A stretch of DNA of 14,025 nucleotides from Chromera velia (lineage: Eukaryota; Sar; Chromeraceae): positions 1 to 14,025 of the forward strand of contig JAHBMJ010003004.1 of the NCBI GenBank assembly GCA_018398765.1. Direction: 5' to 3'. Position 1 is the first letter of the stretch. Each line of letters opens with the position of its first letter. The translations under genes and the position numbers were made by a program. Under the pieces are notes generated by a model that saw only the letters and a program-made list of their open reading frames with translations, had not been told where the DNA came from and did no database searches. Shown piece by piece: positions 1-8,970 of the stretch.

Positions 1-11
1 CCCCCCCCCCC
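1..11. repeat. poly-C tract at window edge
   Basis: The window opens with eleven consecutive C residues. This is a homopolymer, either a natural low-complexity run or an assembly or contig edge. Nothing functional can be inferred. Confidence 0.8.
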
Positions 12-70
12 TGGTGTCCTAATAGGAGGATACACCCCTATATATGTCTGTACACAAAGCAAATGTGTGA

Positions 71-456
71 TTAATAATGAGGGTCCGCAAGAGGCTCCCC
101 CCTTTCTTTCTTTTCAACACCGCTGCCTTCATTCTCTTCAAAATCTCTCTCGCTACCTGAAAAGTCGGACTCCGACATCTCGTCTGACTTATCAGCGAGA
201 CTATCATCTCCCTCACCTCTCTCCTTCTCTCCTTCTCTCCTTCCTCAACTCTCTCCTTCTCTCCTTCCTGAACTCTCTCCTTCTCTCCTTCCTCACGTCT
301 CTCCTTCTCTCCTTCTTCACGTTTCTCCTTCTCTCCTTCCTCACGTCTCTCCTTTTCTCCTTTTCCTTTCTTCTTTGCGGCAACAAAGAACTTCAAGAAC
401 TTCTGAGACTACGTCATCTTCGCACCAGAGTCAGGCGCTTTTCGTTTGGGCGCCAT
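71..456 (-). pseudogene. Lys/Glu-rich octapeptide-repeat protein, interrupted by a stop and a frame change
   Basis: I do not recognise the family. Reading leftward, an ATG at 456-454 in good context (G at +4) starts a basic nuclear-like peptide, MAPKRKAPDSGAKMT. An in-frame TAG follows at 411-409. The same frame then continues as SQKFLKFFVAAKKKGK and six copies of an octapeptide close to GEKERREE (positions 360-217). The 24-bp unit keeps the frame, which argues for past or present translation. Near 215-225 a shift of frame joins the repeat to an acidic tail beginning GEGDDSLADKSDEMSESD and ending at a TAA at 73-71. Basic head, charged helical middle and acidic Ser-rich tail would suit a chromatin-associated or RNA-binding protein, but that is inference. 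The stop and frame change could mean a pseudogene, an unrecognised intron, or sequence error in the GA-rich repeat. No splice pair that repairs both breaks was found. Confidence 0.4.
217..360 (-). repeat. six tandem 24-bp units coding an octapeptide repeat
   Basis: On the plus strand this is a CT-rich tract with a 24-bp period. On the minus strand it reads as six octapeptides: GEKERREE, GEKEKREE, GEKERREE, GEKERVQE, GEKERVEE and GEKERRRE. Substitutions fall mostly at the sixth and seventh residues. The period is a multiple of three, as expected for a coding repeat. Confidence 0.7.
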
Positions 457-586
457 GACACTCAGACCTAGACTCAGACGGTAAGACAGTCCGGGCAGAC
501 TGTCACCTTCGTAAAAATTGAGAGTCGAGTGAGCAGATTCAACTGTGAAGTTTCGTGGTCCTCCCCTTCTCTTCCAAGTTTTCTCC

Positions 587-602
587 CCGCGGCGCGCCGC
601 GG
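587..602. repeat. perfect 16-bp palindrome CCGCGGCGCGCCGCGG
   Basis: The sequence CCGCGGCGCGCCGCGG equals its own reverse complement and consists only of G and C. It sits about 130 bp upstream of the leftward ATG at 456. A related GCCGCGGTG occurs at 597-605 and again at 626-634. It could be a dimer-binding site or a CpG-rich promoter element; no function can be assigned. Confidence 0.6.
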
Positions 603-799
603 TGCGCCCGTCGTTTACACACAAACGCCGCGGTGTCTAGAAACGCTGACGCAATTTCATCATTGCCCCGGAAATATCGCTGAGAGGGTACTTAACAAAA
701 CTCGAGCACTTCCGACTCCAGTTAATTCCGAGTCTAAAATTAATTTCGCTTTCCGGGCCATTCGCACGGAGTGCGTCAGATGAGAATTTGCAGCAGAAA

Positions 800-832
800 G
801 TGTCCGACAGGTGTCTGGCAGATGTCTGACAG
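800..832. repeat. three tandem 11-bp repeats, consensus RTGTCYGRCAG
   Basis: Three adjacent 11-mers occur without spacers: GTGTCCGACAG (800-810), GTGTCTGGCAG (811-821) and ATGTCTGACAG (822-832). They lie 228 bp before the VIT-VWA start codon. An 11-bp period would place each copy on nearly the same face of the helix, which suits a cluster of protein-binding sites. That role is inference. Confidence 0.6.
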
Positions 833-1059
833 AGTGAGACTTGCTAAGAATCGCCCAATTCAGACCACGTTATGCAGAGGATCGAGCTTATCATCGAAGC
901 CGAACAGAAACAGAAATATGTGTGTATTGATTGACGAGAGCCAAAGTGTTGTAAATTGTTTGCGTCCGATTGACGCCTTGAGTGCAGCTTCAGTCCTCTG
1001 GCCGCGCTTTTCAATTGTGGTTTGATCTTTTGCTCCACACACATATATTATATACCGAG

Positions 1060-3892
1060 ATGCCAAACCGTCCTCGTTCCACTCTTTTGCTAGTGGCATG
1101 CGCAGTCGCCCTCACTCTCGCTGTGTCAAATGCGTCTGTTAATGGCGGGTTTCGGAACCCTTCCTGCGGTTCAGTTCCGCGATTGATGTGCTACCGCCCC
1201 TCCGTCTCGGGAGACGAGACGGCTAGCCACAACTTTTCGTTTCCCGTGCCACTGAAGAGTGCGCATGCGTCCGTGAGAATGGTGGACCTCGTGGCACAAG
1301 TCACCTTCACCCAGACCTTCCAGAACTTCGAAGTAAGTGACTTGGCGGCCAAGTACGTTTTTCCTCTGCCGAGTAACGCAGTGGTGAGCGGGTTCAGAGC
1401 CGTACTGAACAACGAGACGGTGGTGGAGGGGAGGTTGGAACCCAGGGGGCAGGCCAGGAAGAGCTATGAGACTGCGTTGGAGGAGGGGGACTCTACAATC
1501 CTTCTTGAGGAGCAGAGGCCAGACTTATTTGAAATTTTCGGTCCGTGTATCTGTGTGTATGTGTATGCGTGTGGGTCTGTGAGTGGACAGATCGCCAAGT
1601 GGTCGTGTGGGTTTTTGCCTGGGCAAGCGGTCACTCCCACATCTATTTCTACGGTTTTAGTTGTCTTTTTCTTGTGTGGCTTCTCTCCCTTTTTTGCCCT
1701 TCTCCTTCTTCTTCTTCTTCTTGTTCTTCTTCTTCTTCTTCTTCTTCTTCTTCTTCTCCACAACCTTCTTTTTAGGCACCGACCTTGACTTCCGTCCCTT
1801 CCAACCTTAATCGGGTTTCTCGAAAGAGAATGACCCGTTTGAGTGAAGCACTAACTCTTTATGAACGAGGGTTCTTATGTCGGTTGAACAGTCTCTCACC
1901 GCATGGATCGGCTTGAGTGACTCACTGCCTGCCCGCCCGCCTGCCTGCCTGCCCGCCTGCCCACAGTGGGAAGGCTGATGCCTGGAGAGGAGGTGAGAGT
2001 CGAGATCTCATACGCATTCGACGTCAACTACGCGGACAGACGCGCTCGGCTGATTCTTCCAACGGCAGTCGCACCTCGATGTCAGTCTATGCCAGCCTCG
2101 AATAGTCTGGCGGAATGCACGTAGCTTGCTTGGTCACTGCGTGTGTAATGCACAGGACCTGACGTCTGTCTGTCGTTGTTTTGGCAATACATAATTCGGT
2201 GCAGTCTTCCTGTGCGTTAGTTCTGGTGGGCTTGCAAGAATCGATCGAGTGTTTTTTGCTTCAGTCTCGGGACTTGAGTTTGTTTGGTGTACCTTTTGTT
2301 TCCTGTCCGTGCTCTGTTTTTTTCTTTTGTTTGCAGATTCTCCGGCTGACCATCAGCTCCCCTCCTTTGTTCGAGACTTGGCATACAGCTCGGTCGGTCG
2401 AAGTGAGGAAGTCACCTAGAATAGACAGGCAGGCAGGCAGATGAGGGACGTAAAGAGTGTGCTCTATCTCAGCTGACTTTCTGACTCACTGAAGTGAAGT
2501 AATCTGGGGACTCCTTTAGTCTGACTGAGTGCTTCTTTGTTTGAATGAATTCGTTCGCGTATTTGTTCGAGTCTTACGTTCCCTTGCCTCCTTCCTTCCA
2601 TCTTTCCTTCCTTCCTCCCTTTCTTTCTTCCTTCCTTCTTTCCGTCCTTCCATTCCTTCCTTCTTTTCTTCCCTCTTTCCGTCCTTCCCTTCCTTCCTTC
2701 ATTTGTTTTTCCTTCCTTCTTTCTTTCCTTCCTTCCTTCCCTTCCTGCCTTCATTCCTTCCTTCCTTCCCTCCTTCCTTCCGTCTTTTTCCCTTTCTCCT
2801 TTCCTGCATTTCCTCTCTTCACTCAGCACTTCCCCATTGCAAGCGTTCAGGAAAGCGACAGCACTGGCACCCAATTCTCCTCCAACACGGCCACATACTC
2901 GGCAGACGTCCTCATCGAGATGAAGGCAGGACAGACTCTACGGGCCCTCTCCAGCCCCTCACACCCTCATCTCTCCCCCCACGCCACCGTGACCCAAGAC
3001 GCCCTCGCCGCCTCCATTTCCTTCCCTCCCCAGAACCTCACCCACACAGCGACGGACTTCGTTCTGGCAGTCGACCTGGACCCTCCTAAAGCCTCCCGAG
3101 TTGTGTGGGAAGTGGCCCCTGACGGCCAGAGTGTCGCTGCGATGCTCACGGTGGTCCCAGAGTTCATGGCTCCAAAGGTCAAGCCTGAGATCGTCTTTGT
3201 GGTCGACACTTCGGGTTCGATGTACGGAAAGAAAATCGAGACCGCGCGAGCAGCCCTGCTTCTCTTCCTCCGTTCCCTGCCTGTCGATTGCTTCTTCAAC
3301 ATTGTCGAATTTAGCTCGGACTTTTCCACGTGGAGCGAGAAGGGAAGCAGGAGGTACGATGGAGAGAGCCTGATGGAAGCAGAGAAATGGGTACAGCAGA
3401 ACATTCACGCCGGGGGCGGGACGGAGTTTTTCAGGCCTTTGGAGTTCGTTGCCCAAATGATCCCAGTAGAGGGATACGACCGTCAGGTCATTTTCCTGAC
3501 TGACGGTCAGGTCTGGGACACAGACCGCATTCTGGAACTTGTGAGGAAAACGACACAAAACGAAGGGACACGATATTTCACAGGTACGAGAGCAGCATGC
3601 CAGCCGGTGGCTGCAGAGGACAGTACGGACAGACTTCTCCATGATCGCATGTAGGTCGTCCTTGTCACTCCGTTGTCCTAAACCTTCGTTTGCCCATTAG
3701 TACGCCCATGCAAGGTTCCCACTCTCTGAATGGATTTTTCTGCTTTTGACGTCCATTCTCCTGGTCTGTCCATCTTTCTGTGTTTGCGAGTGGGCCCAAG
3801 TTAGCACCAGCAGTCAGGGCTCCGTAGTCGCCATCTCCCCCTTGCACCGTTTTTCCAAGCGTGTGTATCTGTCTGTGTGTGTATCTGTGTGC

Positions 3893-3959
<67 letters not shown>

Positions 3960-5359
3960 CGTGCGTGTACGTGTGTGTATCTGCAGTCGGAATAGGGTCT
4001 GGGGCCAGCCGGGAGCTCATCTCTCGCATTGCTCTTGTTGGGAAGGGGCACGAGGAGAACGTGCTAGACGGAGAGGACCCTCACCTGGCCGTGATTTCTC
4101 AACTAGAGAGAGCGTGCCACGCCTCGGTGTCCGACCTCCAACTGCACTGGCCGAACATTCAATGCAACGCTACAGGCCTGGTCGCATCCAGCGCTTCCAA
4201 GGAGAGTGGCATTCCAGAGTTCGTCTCTGCGCCGTCCGTTCTCCCAGCCATCTACGCAAACAAACACACCACCCTCTACGCTCTCTGGAGAGCCTCTCCT
4301 TCACTCTCTGTTCTATCCTCTCCCGGCTTTGTTGCGTCTGTGCGGCTTTCCGGGACCCTCGGGGGTTCCCCATTTACCCTCTCTGCCGAGATGACTCCCG
4401 AGGGCAGACAGAAGGACGGCCTCGGGTTGGTGCACCAACTTGCAGCAGGGGCAGTCCTCCGAGATGTCCAAACGTACGAGGACGGAGAGATCAGCAGGTA
4501 CTCGGGATGGAACTCAGACCCATTCGACCTCCCTCACGAAGAGAGAGAAGAAGCAGAGGCTCTCGGTGTGAGGTGCGGTATCGCGTCCGAATGGACATCG
4601 TGGGTCGCGACACTGGAGCGGGAAGGGGGCAATGAACAGCCGTCGACCCTCATAACTCGGAATGTGCCACAGCCGGGACAGTACGAGTACGGGTTCGCAT
4701 ACATGTCGGTCGACCCTGATTTTGCTCGGGCTGCGAGTCGGAAGGCTTATCGAGAGCAAATACTGAAATACCACCCCGACAGAGCACCTTCTACTTCCTT
4801 TTTTTCTTCGCTTTTGTCCTTCTTTTCTTTTTTGCCTTCGTTCCCCTCTTTCTCTCTAGCCCCTGCTGCCACTGAATATGATGGGGAGACGGGTATGGAC
4901 TTTCACACAGAAATTGAGGAGAATGCAGAGGGGACAGAAAGCGAGGAGAGTGGACTTCTGGCAGTTGTCCGACTGCAGAAGTTCGATGGTTCTTTCGCTT
5001 TTGCTGATGCGAAAAGAATCAAAAGCGCAACGGGAGACCAAACGATGGACATCCACCGACCTGAGATCATGCAGACTGTGCGAGAAGGTGTTGTTGGAAT
5101 TTCAGGCGTTCTCGTCTCAGGTTCGTCAGATGCGTCGCTTAGCAGCACAATGCCTGACATTGGTGATATTGGTGCAACACTCGCAGCGATTGCTTGGCTT
5201 GAAGCAGAACCTGTGCGAGCGTCTGTTTCGCGTTTGGTTGTCCAGAAAGCGCGGTCATGGGTACAGGGGAGGTTGACGGCTGCAGGAGGTGATGGGTCAT
5301 CTTCTTCCGTTGACGTTCTGCTGGCATCAGTTCGTGAATCGATCGCCCACTGGCAGTAG
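1060..5359 (+). CDS. secreted VIT/VWA-domain protein (inter-alpha-trypsin inhibitor heavy-chain-like), 5 exons
   Basis: Exons 1060-1540, 1967-2080, 2337-2392, 2827-3583 and 3987-5359 (stop TAG) join in frame to 926 residues. The ATG at 1060 is the first in its frame and opens a signal peptide (about 1-25, ending VSNA). A VIT domain (about 62-200) crosses three exons; its diagnostic LFEIFVGRLMPGEEVRVEIS and VAPRYSP appear only after splicing, which validates introns 1 and 2. A VWA domain (about 337-510) has a complete MIDAS: D344-T-S-G-S348, T416 in GGGT and D443 in TDGQ, so it should bind a divalent cation and a protein ligand. After it come LGVRCGIASEWTSWVA and, from about 793, LLAVVRLQKFDGSF with a helical end resembling VWA5A/PARP4 C-termini. 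N58 and N118 are possible glycosylation sites. There is no C-terminal membrane segment, so secretion is likely. Exon 3 could instead end at 2410 (+6 residues). A J-domain-like stretch lies at about 705-736. The physiological role is unknown. Confidence 0.88.
1541..1966 (+). other. intron 1 of VIT-VWA gene (phase 1)
   Basis: The donor is G|GTCCGT and the acceptor CCCACAG|TGGGAAG. Joining G at 1540 with TG at 1967 makes a Val codon and restores the VIT motif FEIF-VGRLMPGEE. The intron holds a CTT microsatellite and, just before the acceptor, a run of GCCTGCCC-like units acting as the pyrimidine tract. Confidence 0.88.
1701..1757 (+). repeat. CTT/GAA trinucleotide microsatellite in intron 1
   Basis: This is an almost pure (CTT)n run with one G substitution near the middle. 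It reads as Leu, Ser or Arg runs in the different frames, but it lies inside an intron defined by the flanking VIT coding sequence. Confidence 0.85.
2081..2336 (+). other. intron 2 of VIT-VWA gene (phase 1)
   Basis: The donor is CGAT|GTCAGT. The acceptor is preceded by a T-rich tract and TTTGCAG at 2330-2336. T at 2080 plus AT at 2337 makes Tyr, giving APRYSPADHQLPSFVRDLAY, which matches the conserved APRYSP end of VIT domains. Confidence 0.85.
2393..2826 (+). other. intron 3 of VIT-VWA gene (phase 0), TTCC-rich
   Basis: The preferred donor is CTCG|GTCGGT and the acceptor is CTTCACTCAG|CAC at 2826, the first AG after a long pyrimidine tract. An alternative donor GTCACC at 2411 also keeps phase 0 and adds six residues. 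The canonical-looking GTGAGG at 2403 would break the frame with every visible acceptor. A later acceptor at 2850 is also in phase. Confidence 0.7.
2585..2800 (+). repeat. degenerate TTCC tetranucleotide tract in intron 3
   Basis: About 215 bp consist of TTCC units with scattered substitutions. The tract produces long artificial open frames on both strands (Phe/Pro/Ser-rich on one, Lys/Glu/Gly/Arg-rich on the other). It serves as an extended pyrimidine tract before the exon 4 acceptor. Confidence 0.85.
3584..3986 (+). other. intron 4 of VIT-VWA gene (phase 1)
   Basis: The donor is ACAG|GTACGA and the acceptor TATCTGCAG|TCGG. G at 3583 plus TC at 3987 makes Val, restoring the end of the VWA domain as RYFTVGIGSGASRELI. 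That matches the usual FTFGIG-N/S-x-VNREL pattern of the family. Confidence 0.88.
3896..3960 (+). repeat. compound (CT)n-(GT)n-(GC)n microsatellite in intron 4
   Basis: A CT dinucleotide run (3896-3926) changes directly into a GT run (3926-3948) and then a GC/GT run up to about 3960, close to the acceptor. The GT/GC part is alternating purine-pyrimidine and could adopt left-handed DNA. Confidence 0.85.
4737..4859 (+). other. possible optional in-frame intron (exitron-like) inside exon 5
   Basis: A candidate donor GCGA|GTCGGA at 4737 and an acceptor at the end of a long pyrimidine tract (TTTCTCTCTAG, 4859) bracket 123 nt, a multiple of three with no internal stop. The sequence is translatable if retained; removal would shorten the protein by 41 residues to 885. 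If spliced, ARAA is followed by T and then PAATEYDG. The low-complexity Ser/Phe/Leu stretch it encodes is unlike the rest of the protein, which favours splicing. The J-domain-like residues at its start favour retention. Confidence 0.4.
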
Positions 5360-7950
5360 CAGTCTATGGCTGCTTCGGGCTTCCGTTTGTCATTTTTTAG
5401 TGTCTGCTCTCAAACGTCTCGTGTCACTGTGTGGTGCGAGGGTGCAGGTCTTTGGCTGACGATAGTCACTGACAGTCACCGCATGAATGAAGTTAAAAGA
5501 TAGCAGGGGAGAAAGGGTACCGTAGGGAAGGGGTAGCTTGTCAGTGGCGTTGGATGCTTTGTCTCGATGTACCTTTTTCGAGTTCGTCAAGCGGCTCGCT
5601 GTCTCTGCCTGTCAGTGATCCTTTTTCTGTTTTCCGTTATACTTGTCTCTCTCGCGACATGCATGCATTCCTGAGTAGTTCCTTGACCTCATTGCGTTTC
5701 TATTAGTTGCGCGTCCTCGATCTCAGTTGGAGGCGGGGGACGGGAAAGAAGAAAGATTTATCACGGAGCTAGTCGAATGATATCGTTGATAGAATCAAAA
5801 AGAATGGAGTTTTGTAATTAAGGTAAGATATGCAGAGAAAAAAAAGAAGGCTTTAGAAAGAAAAGATCGATTTTGCTGGACTTACGTGCTCTTTTGCTTG
5901 CGCGGTTGGGACTAGGACCAAGAGACTACCTGCATGGAAAGGGACGCTAAAATAAAAATCATTGCACCGATTTGGCGGGTATCAGTCGTTGTGCATGCAC
6001 ATTTCCTCCCTACCTTCCCTCTTTCCTTCTTTTCTTCCTCTGCTGCTTGGGTCACACTGCATGTGCGTAATTGATCGATCGACTCTTCCTCTAGCCCTTC
6101 CTTTCCGTCTTTCCTAGAGTCTTTCACTGGTCGATGTTGGCGTGCACTGTTGCTTGATGTAATCAATTAGTCAGTCACGGGACACAGTGTCATGTTTTCT
6201 TTATATTCCTCGATCGAATGAAAGATTCGTCAAGTCTTTCTTCCACTGCATGCCAGGGGAAGTTGTGGCTTGTACAAGCATTGATGACGGTTCTAGTGAC
6301 GATTGAATTATGACAAAAGTAACAGCAACTCTCTTTTTCCATTATATAATATTGTTCGTTCTTTTTCAATTGATCGATCTCTACATTAATCTAGCGACGA
6401 CATATATATGATACGAGCGACTGTATCTATAGCTAAGGCTCTAGATGCACCATGCATTTAGACTAATTCAGATTCGCTCTACGCATCATTAGAGTATATA
6501 TGTATAGTCATTAATTGGATCTTCTTTAATTTCCAGTCATCTTTGTTAAACGTCTAAAATACAAAATATCTTAATTCAATTTAGATAACATTCTTCATGC
6601 ATGTTGCGTACACGTGGAAGAACGTAGGGAAGGACAAGAGTGAGGTGAACGTATGTGGACGTGCTAGGAATGGATCTCAAATGCTTCCCCCCCCTATATG
6701 GAGTTTTATATCTAGTTTTATATGCATGCATGCCGTTACTTAGTTTGTCACTCAAAAATTTGATAAAAAAGATCAAAAAAGTTGAAAAAAACTTTGTACA
6801 TTCAAGAATTTCAAGTTTCGACAGTTCAGTAGGCTATAGCTTTTTTTGTATGGTAATTCACTGATAATTCCGTCTCACCGTGACTCTTGCGATGTCTTAT
6901 ACTAGGTTTTATACTAGCTATATGATGCCTATATATAAGCTTAATTTATCTTGATCAATAGTGCAGGCCCTAGTGTAGGCTACTGATCGATGCAGCGAGC
7001 TCTAGCCTCTAGAGCGAGCTGTGTTACGAGCATACTAGTCTAGATACTAGTACATGCTACATATATTAGCGTAATGTTCCAGAAGCATGCTCCTCCTGTT
7101 CTTTGCTTGTCGATGCGCACTTCTTTTGTCTCTTTCCGTTTGGTAAGGGGCGCATGCCGAGCGAATTGATTTTTAAAGCGCGTAAGTCCCCATCCGGATC
7201 CTTAAATGCTGCGCGCGCCACTGCTGGACGGCTCGTCTCACGCATGATATTCATCTTTCTATGCACTTCTCTCTTTGACTGATCCCGGCTCGTCTCTCCT
7301 GTGAGTGATTGCATGTTGAGTAACGCACGCTGAGTTCCGATTGTTTACGCAAGTGATTGCCATCTCTGGAACTCTTTCACTTCTCGTTTGGGGCTTTCCG
7401 GGGTTCCCGCACGCAGGGACTCCGTCAGGCGTCTCCTCTCGCATGTATTTTGACTCACAAAATTTCTCATTGTTCCATCTCGATCGAATGCTAGAATTGA
7501 ACGTTTCTCCTCTCGGAGTGGCTCTCTGCTTGCCATTCTGTAACTACTCTCTCTGGAATAAGGACCTACGGATCGATTTCTTCGTGAGTCTTTATTTCTG
7601 TCTTCGTGTGTAGCTAGATAATCGTTCTTATAGACTAGCACACATCTCGACTAGTAACTAGTACATATATAAAGATACATCTAATGAACTGTAGAATTTC
7701 TCGAGTCTCGACCTGCTCTTCGGCGCGCGTGTCTGCGCGGTGCCCATCTACGTACCACTGGCAATTTTCCATTGAATTGCTCATGCATACTGAAATGAGC
7801 TGATTGACCACGATTCCATGCAGCGCTTCTGAGAGCAGACGAACGGCAGGACGAAAGGACGTGACTGTCTGCGATCGCGATCCATCCATTGAATCATTTT
7901 GAATGACATGCAGTGTCATGCATGCAATTAAATTATTCAAACAAAGGGGG
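5360..7950. other. gene-free stretch, AT-rich with many short palindromes
   Basis: No open frame here resembles a known family, and none joins others through good splice sites. The first few hundred bases are presumably the 3' untranslated region of the VIT-VWA gene; I could not place a poly(A) signal. About 6300-7100 is distinctly AT-rich. The stretch is scattered with self-complementary words such as TGCATGCA, GATCGATC and ACTAGT. No tRNA-like T-loop with a pairing stem was found. Confidence 0.5.
6999..7015. repeat. perfect 7-bp hairpin in CTAG-rich block
   Basis: GCTCTAG, loop CCT, then CTAGAGC form a perfect 7-bp stem with a 3-nt loop. The hairpin is flanked by two copies of AGCGAGCT (6994-7001 and 7013-7020). 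CTAG-containing words continue to about 7052. No function can be assigned. Confidence 0.5.
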
Positions 7951-8497
7951 GCAGAAAAGCGCGCAAGGATAAACCACGCGTGGCGGTGAAGAACAACGAC
8001 TTTTCCTTTTCCATTTTACCGTGCCTGCTTTCACTGCCTTTCAGTGTCTTCTACTTTCCTCTTCTTTTATAATGTCATTCAGGTGCGAAGGGGTCCGCGT
8101 TTTTTTGACGAAGGGGAGTGACCATCGAGGGATAGGTCGATCAAGGGTAGAGGGTTTTTTCTTTTTTTTCTCACGTTCTTTCGGCGTCTGTTTCGTTCTT
8201 CTGTTCGCAACACAAAAAAGAGACAGATGAGTCGCTAGCTAGACTCGAGTAGCAGATTAATTCGAATAGACGATCTGCGTCCTCCGTTCCCTCCCCGATT
8301 TTCTCTGTCTGTCGACAGGCTGGCTGGACCACAGTCGCCCTTCAAAGAAAACAATGAACGAAGGTTCGATTGACGCCAGAGAGAGAAGGAATGCACATGA
8401 ATGCAAACGAAACGAAGAACTTTGGCGCGCAGCTGCATGCTCAGCACGGACCGTCACGGACCCCCCGAACTGAATGTCCCCCCGCCGCTTGACCGTG

Positions 8498-8522
8498 CAG
8501 TCAATCAGTCAGTCAGTCAATC
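8498..8522 (+). repeat. CAGT/CAAT tetranucleotide microsatellite
   Basis: About six units of CAGT and CAAT follow each other. It is a short simple-sequence repeat in non-coding DNA. Confidence 0.75.
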
Positions 8523-8630
8523 GTGCAAATCCCCCCCTGTCTGCCTCCAGGTGTCTGAAGGGAAACCCAGAGGGAAGATAGGGCACCCTGAGGCATCGCT
8601 GTTGTTTGATCTGTTCGTGTTCATACCGTC

Positions 8631-8664
8631 TGGATGGATGGATGAATGGATTGATGGATGGATG
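8631..8664 (+). repeat. TGGA tetranucleotide microsatellite
   Basis: Eight or so TGGA units, two of them altered, lie in non-coding DNA. They account for the Asp/Trp/Met-rich open frames seen here. Confidence 0.8.
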
Positions 8665-8970
8665 AGTTCATTCTGCAGGCCGTGTCTTTGTCTCTTGTCT
8701 GTTTCCAAAAAACGGTCACCATCCATCCACCCATAAAAGCGCACATTCGCACCGGCCCCAACCGACCGCAAGACTCGCTCATGCGCCACATGTTTGGGTG
8801 GACGAGTGACAATGAGGCACAGTGAGAAAGGGAGAAACTCGTGAGAAGAGGTCGAGCCAGCCCGGAGGTGATTATGTCCGGCAGCACTTTCACTCACCCC
8901 CACTGCCACTGGCAGATCCGAAGACAGAAAACATCCAGCCGGGCGACTGTTGTGTTGCAAAGGAGATATC

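Larger units (their letters stand above)
457..1059. promoter_or_regulatory. divergent intergenic region upstream of the VIT-VWA gene
   Basis: This 603-bp stretch lies between the ATG of the leftward Lys/Glu-rich gene and the ATG of the rightward VIT-VWA gene, so it should hold both promoters. I see no clear TATA box at a standard distance. An AT stretch at 1043-1054 lies immediately before the rightward ATG and is more likely leader sequence. Two features stand out: a perfect 16-bp GC palindrome at 587-602 and three tandem 11-bp repeats at 800-832. The assignment as regulatory rests on position only. Confidence 0.4.

Noticed and set aside
2464-2874. Minus-strand Lys/Glu/Gly/Arg-rich open frame and plus-strand Phe/Pro/Ser-rich frames over the same region
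   Set aside because: They are translations of the TTCC microsatellite inside intron 3; the plus-strand exon only becomes protein-like after 2827.
3665-4051. Minus-strand His/Thr/Arg/Glu repeat frames
   Set aside because: They are the reverse reading of the CT/GT microsatellite in intron 4.
8340-8400. GTTCGATT resembling a tRNA T-loop
   Set aside because: The flanking bases do not form a T stem and no acceptor or anticodon arm is present.
8498-8664. Tandem repeats considered as a possible CRISPR-like array
   Set aside because: The units are 4 bp with no spacers of constant length; these are ordinary microsatellites in eukaryotic DNA.
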